DNA of 64,000 bases from Amyloporia xantha (taxonomy: Eukaryota > Basidiomycota > Agaricomycetes > Polyporales > Adustoporiaceae), in contig JAYKKR010000007.1 of assembly GCA_036971615.1 (NCBI GenBank), forward strand, positions 372,001 to 436,000, read 5' to 3'. The translations under genes were made by a program, and so were the position numbers. The notes below the pieces were generated by a model. That model searched no databases. It was not told the DNA's origin and saw nothing but the letters and a program-made list of their open reading frames with translations. Of the stretch, positions 57,832 through 64,000 are shown in pieces (position 1 is the first letter of the stretch; every line of letters begins with the position of its first letter).

Positions 57832-59486
57832 ATGGACTTCATATCCCTGAATGATGATGTCCTTGAAGTGATTTTGTCCCTTGTCCAACCTAGGGACGCT
57901 TGGCAGCTTGCCCAGACATGTCGTTCTGCCTACACGATTGCCTTGCCCCGCTTCCTCGCAGAAATCGATCTCACAACCTACCACGTACACCACCAGAAAA
58001 GCTCCAAGCCGAGACGGAAGACTCCAGATAATGCACATTGACAGCAGTGCCGCGCCACTGCCCAGCGCATCAATGGATTGTGCACGTTCATCCTCGCCGA
58101 TGTCTCTCGTCGTGCTCCCTACATCGAAATTCTCCGCCTATCAGGACTTAGTATATTCACGCAAGGTGTCCAAGCTAAACGTGGAGCTATTGAAGAGTAC
58201 CCCTGGGCTTTGCTTTTGGCTGACGTCCTGCGGCACGCGACGCGAATCAAAGTCCTCCACCTCAATGCCATAGATAAGGTGCTCACAAGCTATCCCCGTT
58301 TATCGGAGGCCCTTTCTAGCCTGGCTAGTATCAACGAATTCTATTTGAGAGGTGCCGCGCGACCTATGCTCGAAATGTTGTCGCGAACGGCTTCCTCGCC
58401 TAGTAGGAAACTTGCGATGATGATTTTTCGGACAAGTCCCTTCAAGGGCCCAAATAAAGCAGATAAACAGGCTTTCTCTGATATCATGTCCTCGCAGAAA
58501 CTCTCGCGCCGTCTCGAAATTTTGGAGATCCCAGCATGGGCCCCATTCGTCAGTAACCAAGACAGTAGGAATGTCTGGCCGATATGGCCAGCCGTTCGCT
58601 CCCTGACTCTCACTGGCAGTCTAGACAATCTTTCTGACTATGCATATGCATTTCCCAATGTTCGCTCTGCGCACTTTGATTCACTTTATGTGTATGGTAT
58701 CGAACCGAAAGAGCAGTGGCCCTGCATCGATCATGTTACCATCACGGCCCAGCCTATTCTACCTCTATCGTGCCGGATTCGTTGACTTACCTTTGTCAAT
58801 GTTCCACAAGTGCTACTCGTGAATGACGGCCTATTGGACCAGCCATCCTTGACAGTTCTTTCCTTCGGCCCCGAACTAGGCTACGCTACTCCTGTGGAGC
58901 TCATACGCCACTTAGCATTGAGAATCTCAACAGTAAGATATCTCGAACTGTGTCTGTACAACGCGTTACATGACCCGGTGCGTGCTGAGCTTTTCAGAGC
59001 AATAAGAATCACTGAATTTCCACATGCTGCTGTAGTGGAGATATCTAGAAGTCCTCTGTAAAGTGCCCCTCGTGGCCCTGTCGTTTCGGCTCTGCGAAAG
59101 TGGTAGTAGTATCTCCAGCCTTGATGAAGCTCAGCAATGCGCCTTAGTGCAAAGGTTTGCCGCTAACGTTTCGACGCTGCGATATGTAGAGATCTCAGTT
59201 GTCCGGAATCGGTGCGACCACATTGACCTTCCTGGACCCTCCTCGATTTGGCACGAAATACCTGGTGCAGTCAGTCGAAAGGAGGGGCCTGATGCTAATT
59301 TTAGGCGGATGTCCAGCAGTGAAGGGGAAGTGGTTTACCGTCAACTTCTCGAGATGCAGCCCTCGTAACTTGATGACCGTGACCGGGTCTGCGGGAATGC
59401 CGAAGAGCGGTAGTTCTCTTGTGTGGGCATGCATTCGCTCCGGTGCTCTGTGTACATGGACAGTTTCTGGACGTTCCCGCGTGTGA
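57832..59486 (+). pseudogene. F-box protein gene, decayed
   Basis: The N-terminal F-box is clear: LNDDVLEVILSLVQPRDAWQ followed by LAQTCRSAYTIALPRF. An in-frame intron (57,985-58,044, 60 nt) joins it to a leucine-rich body with CTFILADVSRRAPYIEILRL. At 58,783 an in-frame TGA interrupts otherwise continuous sequence; the same frame goes on with LTFVNVPQVLLVNDG and VRYLELCLYNALHDPV. A stop at 59,059 and frame changes near 59,060 and 59,205 follow, the latter moving from TLRYVEIS to GATTLTFLDPPRFG. No intron with matching phase removes the TGA. F-box proteins recruit substrates to SCF ubiquitin ligases; these families turn over fast in Agaricomycetes. A shortened product ending at 58,785 could still be made. 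Confidence 0.65.
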
Positions 59487-59966
59487 TCGGTTGTTTCCCA
59501 TGACTGGGTGTAGTTCTATGCCTACGTGTTTGCCTTCAGGTATGCTTTGTAGTGGACGACCTTACTTTTACTTGAACAGGTCAGATGATGCTACTATTAA
59601 GTCCATAGCTGAGTGATTATATGCGCGCTCGGGAGCAAATATTCTGGTGGTGGGTCGGTCGAACATCACTTAGTGCTTTCAGTTATTGAGACATAAGCGA
59701 CTCTGATCTTCATTGTTTTTTGCTCATGCTCGACGGTGCATGGATCGATGTCAGCGTTTGATGACGTCTAGACTATCTCTGGTTGTCGTTCAGACAATTG
59801 GAAGACCCTTGAAGACCCCGGTCCATCGCAATGCCAGTGTGAAAGAACCGCAGCAAAACAGATTGCACATGCATAGAAACAATTCCACATCATAGATGGT
59901 ACAGGAAATACACTTTCTTTTCAACGGCGGCCAGGATTCATTATCCGTGCCCCACAGCATTTAGCT
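59487..59966. other. Spacer F-box pseudogene - CBM12/DM9 gene
   Basis: No coding signal; includes the 3' UTR of the minus-strand gene. Confidence 0.5.
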
Positions 59967-61724
59967 TCATGCATAGCACAGGACTCGATATTCCTGCAAA
60001 TTTGTCATGTAAGTCTTTCTATCAGCCAATATGCAATAAAATTCTGCCCACCTCAGACACAGCCTCCGTGTTATTCACAGGGACAACGGCACCTGAATAA
60101 TGCCATCAGTATTCGGATCTAGCACAAGCTGCGCTGCTCCATAAAGGCCGACACTCACCGTCGAGCTTCTCGCCCACTTTCCCGGGAATCACAGCGCTAC
60201 CGTGGTGTACCTTTGCGATGAAGAGAGGCGTACCGTCTGCCTCCCGACCACCTTCTACTGGCCGGGCGCCAAGCTCCCTGACTCTGAGACGCCCGCGGAA
60301 ATCTACCCAGCGCAGGGCGTGGTGATCGCCCACGAGAACTTCATACTTGGGGACCTGAAGACGTGTCAGTACCTACAAGAGACGCAACAGCATGACGTCA
60401 CCTTACCGGGAACTCCTTGAACCCAAAGCCGATCATGGCACCCTGCTGGAAACCCGCTGACACCTTGCCGATCTCTGCATGAAAGGAAATATAATGAGTA
60501 CGACGCCTTCTCGACAACACGGGCAGGCGTACGAAGTCCACCCTGTATCCCGACGAGTGAGCACCAATACTAGAGCGAGGTGCTGATGGGCTCACCTCAT
60601 GGAATGCGCGACAAATGAACAGCGGCTTCCCCTGCTGCTCTCCACCGGGGATGGCTCCTTCAGGGACTGATCCGCCCTCGGCGAGGATCCAGGCGGTAGG
60701 GCCGCGTGGCCCGTTCTTGTAGAAGTCCTGCGTGCGTGCTTGGGCTTCCTGCAGCCAGTTTTGGAGGGCCCAGACCTGAGCCTTTTTCTGCAGCAGCGAA
60801 CATGAGCCTTTTGAGTATGGAGTAATCGGGGAAAGAGCAGAAGCAAGATCACCTCTTCCTCGCTCTTCTGGTGCGAGTGGTAGGCATAGTATCCCCCACC
60901 GATGAGAGCGAGTCCGGCTACAAGACCACCTCCAACCTGAAAGGATGAGTCAGCGAGGATAGCATCGACAACGTGCACCATAGCGAACCGACCTCCAGCT
61001 GCTTCTTGCGCCTGGGATCAAGATCATACCAGCTCTTCTTCCGCTCCTCGTGATGAATATCCACCTGCTGTTCCTGATGCTCGTCCCACTGTTTCTCGCC
61101 ATAATCTTGGCCTCCCTGGTCCTGCCCATAGCCCTTCTCTTCTGGATATCCACGATCACCTCCGTAGCCTCCTGGATGCACTTCAGGTTAGCGCCGCCAA
61201 TAATCGATTGATCGACTAGCCCACCTTGGGGTTGTGGAGGTCCCGGTGGGGCTTGGAATTCGCCCTGACCAGGCTGAATATAGGAGGGGTTGTATCCCTC
61301 GCTGTACCCAGCACCCGCACCTGCACCTGCACCACCGAACCCGCCATCGCGGAACTGCGGCGGTGCTACAGGCGGAGACTGGTATCCTCCACCGCCACCA
61401 TAGCTCTCTTGTTGCTGGTAGTCCACCTGTTGTTGGTATCCGTACTCTTCCTGGACGCGTCCCCACAGAGCAGGAGTCGCGGGAGGCTCCCAGTTCGGCT
61501 GTCAACCCAGAATCAGTAACATTATCCCAAGATAACATTGACTATGCACACCTCCGAAGTATGGGGTTGGATGATTTTGTACCTGATCCCTGTTGATCGA
61601 TGTTTGACTATGAGACCAAGACACACGAGCAGCGAGACCCAATGATGCAATACACACCATCATACACGACGACGGATCCAGCACCGTACCAGGTCCCGGG
61701 CTCCCAATCATAGATTTGTGCCAT
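59967..61724 (-). CDS. CBM12-like / transmembrane / DM9 protein
   Basis: About 391 residues from eleven exons, 5' to 3': 61,658-61,724; 61,552-61,589; 61,225-61,498; 60,993-61,171; 60,853-60,936; 60,596-60,787; 60,533-60,542; 60,407-60,474; 60,159-60,354; 60,052-60,092; 59,967-59,993. Phases agree. The N-terminus has the chitin-binding CBM5/12 pattern: W-x-P-G-x-W-Y, SVVVYDG, IRYKIIQPHTSE, PNWEPPATPALWGRV. A Gln/Gly/Tyr-rich linker with a GAGAGAGAG run follows. GGGLVAGLALIGGGYYAYHS is a Gly-rich segment like a membrane helix. The last part has two DM9/DUF3421 repeats, with EGAIPGGEQQGKPLFICRAF, GKVSAGFQ, YEVLV, and a second set ending in EYRVLCYA. DM9 proteins bind glycans in other organisms; a cell-wall or self-surface role here is inference. 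Confidence 0.85.
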
Positions 61725-62951
61725 ATTTGGTTTCTGTCAGATATTCGTGAGTGGCTCAAGTTCACGTTGAGGGTTGTGCAGTGTCTTGGACCGCTGGGCG
61801 GTCGGAAGATAGGTTATATAGGAAACAGTAGGCTGCTGCGTGTCATATCTGCACTGCAGCACGATCATCGCCCCCGCACGTGCGGAGAACCGCCCCAGAC
61901 GATAGCCTATAGGTCGCTAGAAACACGATGCGCCCGGAGATGCCAAGTACTAGCAGCAGTATTTCACTGATCAATGCGATCAACGAGGCTGGGAGGAAGA
62001 CAGAATAGAAATGCTGCGATGGGGTTGATCAAACACGTCATGAGGGTCGCCTGCAGAAGGAGAGCCAAGTCTTCTTCATTCACTGTTGGACACAGGCTTG
62101 AATATCCAGATCTTCAAGAGCATTGTGAGCTTGTGAGCTTGAGGCCGAAGGTTGCCATCGAGGTCCGGCTGTCGGGTAGCTCTCAATTATCGCGGAGTTG
62201 TAGTCCACGATCTCACCGATCTTGCCGTTTCTCAAACAGTCACCGCCGGTCCAGTGCATGATGCTGGCTAAGCTTGACCCCACCACTCATTTAGCGTCGG
62301 AAATCAACACATGCCTTCGCTTCTCGACTAGAAGCGGTGGAGTGATTTTCATGTCGCTGTTTTCGTGAAGTGAAGTGAATTGAATTGTCGATGTGTGTCG
62401 TGAAAAGCACGGCGTACTCACTGGTGTAATGCGCATGCCTCGGGCCCACGAACGCTGCAATTCAGTTTGATCTCCAAGATTTCAAGAGGTTGGCAACAGC
62501 GGAGATGACAACCAGCCTGCCTGCTGTATAGATGTGGTGGACTTACCTTCCTGGTGAACGAGGGTCTCATGCGGTTTTTGCGATGCACGTCAGGTCATCT
62601 GTGATTCAGCGCCGTCTTTCGCATCATTTGTATGAATCAAAAACGCGTTGCGAGGAGTCGGCGAATTCTGATGATCGTCCACATCCAGAAGTTTCAACTG
62701 AGAGCCACTATACGTTGTAGCCTGACGGACAACATGGACGTAGCTAGGTAGGCATAGCATACGGTATGCCACACAGCATGTCAGTGTGGCACCATGCCTG
62801 TGCTGTCATTTCACATCTGACAGGTCTGAGCAGACGCTACATCCCGATCTGATTGACAGTCAAAAGCTCGTGAATTTTAGTGGATGTACAAGGCACTATA
62901 TCATACAGGAAAACAACAAGATAGTAGGTTATTGGTGCACACAACACCATC
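61725..62951. other. Gene-free spacer CBM12/DM9 - MFS
   Basis: 1.2 kb of promoter and 3' UTR DNA with no supported gene. Confidence 0.5.
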
Positions 62952-64000
62952 TCACATCGACGCCTTTCCCCTAGGATCAAATGGCAGGAGGAGCGCAATG
63001 AGCCCTGAGACGATGAACAGTGCTCCAGACACATAGATATCGGCACCGCCGTCGCGAGATTGGCATACAATGCAATGATTGGGGCCTGGACGGATGAACA
63101 CCACATCATGCGTCAGAACCAACTGAAATGAAACAGTCAAGCGTGAGACTCACCATGATGCCAAAGACGCGGTTCGCCGACGCGACGATCGAGTTTCCGG
63201 TCCCCCTGTCCTTCGTGGGGAACAGCTCCGGAGACACAGCGTACAGTACGCCGTACATGACGTTGCTCGTGAACGTGTAGCCGCAGTTCCACCCCAGCAG
63301 CGCGTTAGACGTGCGGGCGGTGGTGCTCGCGAAGAGGAACACGCCTGTGATGACTATATGCGTGGGAGTCAGCTACCGCACACATGAGCAGCTGGTGGAT
63401 AGAGATGAACCCACTTGTGGAGATGGAGAGCGTGCCTTTCCGACCGAGGTAGGGAATCTCGACCATCCAGCCTGCGAGGAGCGCGCCCGGTACACCGATC
63501 ACGCTGAGGATGACTTGCTGTATGCGGAAGCTGTTAGCGGCCAGAACGTGGCGTGTGGGAAGACCTGCGACGTACGTTGCGGTATGTGATGTAGATAGAC
63601 CCGTCTCCGAAATCTGCCCCACGCGACTGCAAGCTTTGCAGACAGAAAACATCAATACGACCAGAGGTAGAAGAGCGCCATCGATGGCTCACAAGTAGGT
63701 GACGAAACCGTTATATCTGGCGCGACACGGTCAGCTGGAAAATACTCAAACAGAGAACTGCCCAGCTCACAGCGGAAACGCAAGCCCAATCAAGGCTAAC
63801 ACAGGGCCCAGACGTCAGCTCCCGTACCGTTCCACCCGACGAACCGGCCTAGACGCACCCCAGATAATGATCAACAGACTCGTCGAATACGCTAGCTTCC
63901 GCGTCGCAAACAGCGACTGAACATGTTCCGCGCTGAACTTGCTCAGCTTCCGCATCACCGCCGCCCGCGCGCTCGTGTCCATATCCACCCCCTCCTGCCC
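62952..64000 (-). CDS. MFS transporter, 5' end outside window, frame break near 3' end
   Basis: C-terminal half of a major facilitator transporter. Exons, 5' to 3': 63,859-64,000 (continues off the edge); 63,771-63,795; 63,693-63,716; 63,576-63,633; 63,415-63,517; 63,154-63,353; 62,952-63,085. The cytoplasmic loop has RAAVMRKLSKFSAEHVQSLF; helices include LLIIIWGALIGLAFPLYNGF, NQVILSVIGVPGALLAGWMV and YGVLYAVSPELFPTKDRGTG, the last a sugar/organic-ion MFS signature (P-E-x-F-P-x-x-x-R-G). It resembles SVOP-like transporters. The last exon is 134 nt and cannot be read through in one frame: AVPI and YVSGALFIVSGLIALLLP are separated by a 2-nt slip near 63,040. Substrate unknown. Confidence 0.8.

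Overview
This window is nuclear DNA from a filamentous basidiomycete, most likely an Agaricomycete. Genes are dense and cut by many short introns (about 43-135 nt, GT-AG). Several families point the same way: a STE3-type pheromone receptor, a pyranose-oxidase-like GMC flavoprotein, a many-exon secreted type-B carboxylesterase, and a CBM12-like/DM9 protein. Gene models were built by hand from the sequence; reading phase was checked across every junction quoted, and exceptions are stated. All identities and similarities were judged by eye, not computed.

Left block (1-7.1 kb, + strand): a 5'-truncated BBC1-like actin-patch protein, the ribosome-biogenesis factor EBP2, and a small gene that looks like a fungal homologue of TRIR (C19orf43).

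Middle block (8.5-41 kb): the most unusual part. Two paralogues of a gene I do not recognise face each other at 8.7-11.9 kb (+) and 37.2-40.6 kb (-). They share exon lengths, intron phases and a promoter motif. Homology continues downstream of both through A-rich, tandemly organised non-coding DNA and into a small membrane-protein gene. This makes a diverged inverted duplication of roughly 6.4 kb per arm around about 19.4 kb of single-copy DNA. The enclosed DNA carries mitochondrial bL33 (-), an Artemis/SNM1-like nuclease (+), a pyranose-oxidase-like GMC oxidoreductase (-), a nested pair of MITE-like transposons, an alpha/beta hydrolase (+) and a Mus7/MMS22 replication-repair protein (-). Two of the enclosed genes act in DNA damage repair, which may be chance.

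Right block (41-64 kb): RanGAP (RNA1, +), an NGIP1-like DUF3605 protein (-), a Pex24-type peroxisomal peroxin with a DysFC region (-), a STE3 GPCR (+), a type-B carboxylesterase with one GC-AG intron (+), the DENN-type trafficking protein AVL9 (+), a decayed F-box gene (+), a CBM12-like/transmembrane/DM9 protein (-) and the 3' part of an MFS transporter (-) with a frame break near its end.

Most genes are unrelated housekeeping or accessory functions with no operon-like logic. The best candidates for new biology are the inverted paralogue pair with its shared promoter and spacer DNA, and the nested transposons.
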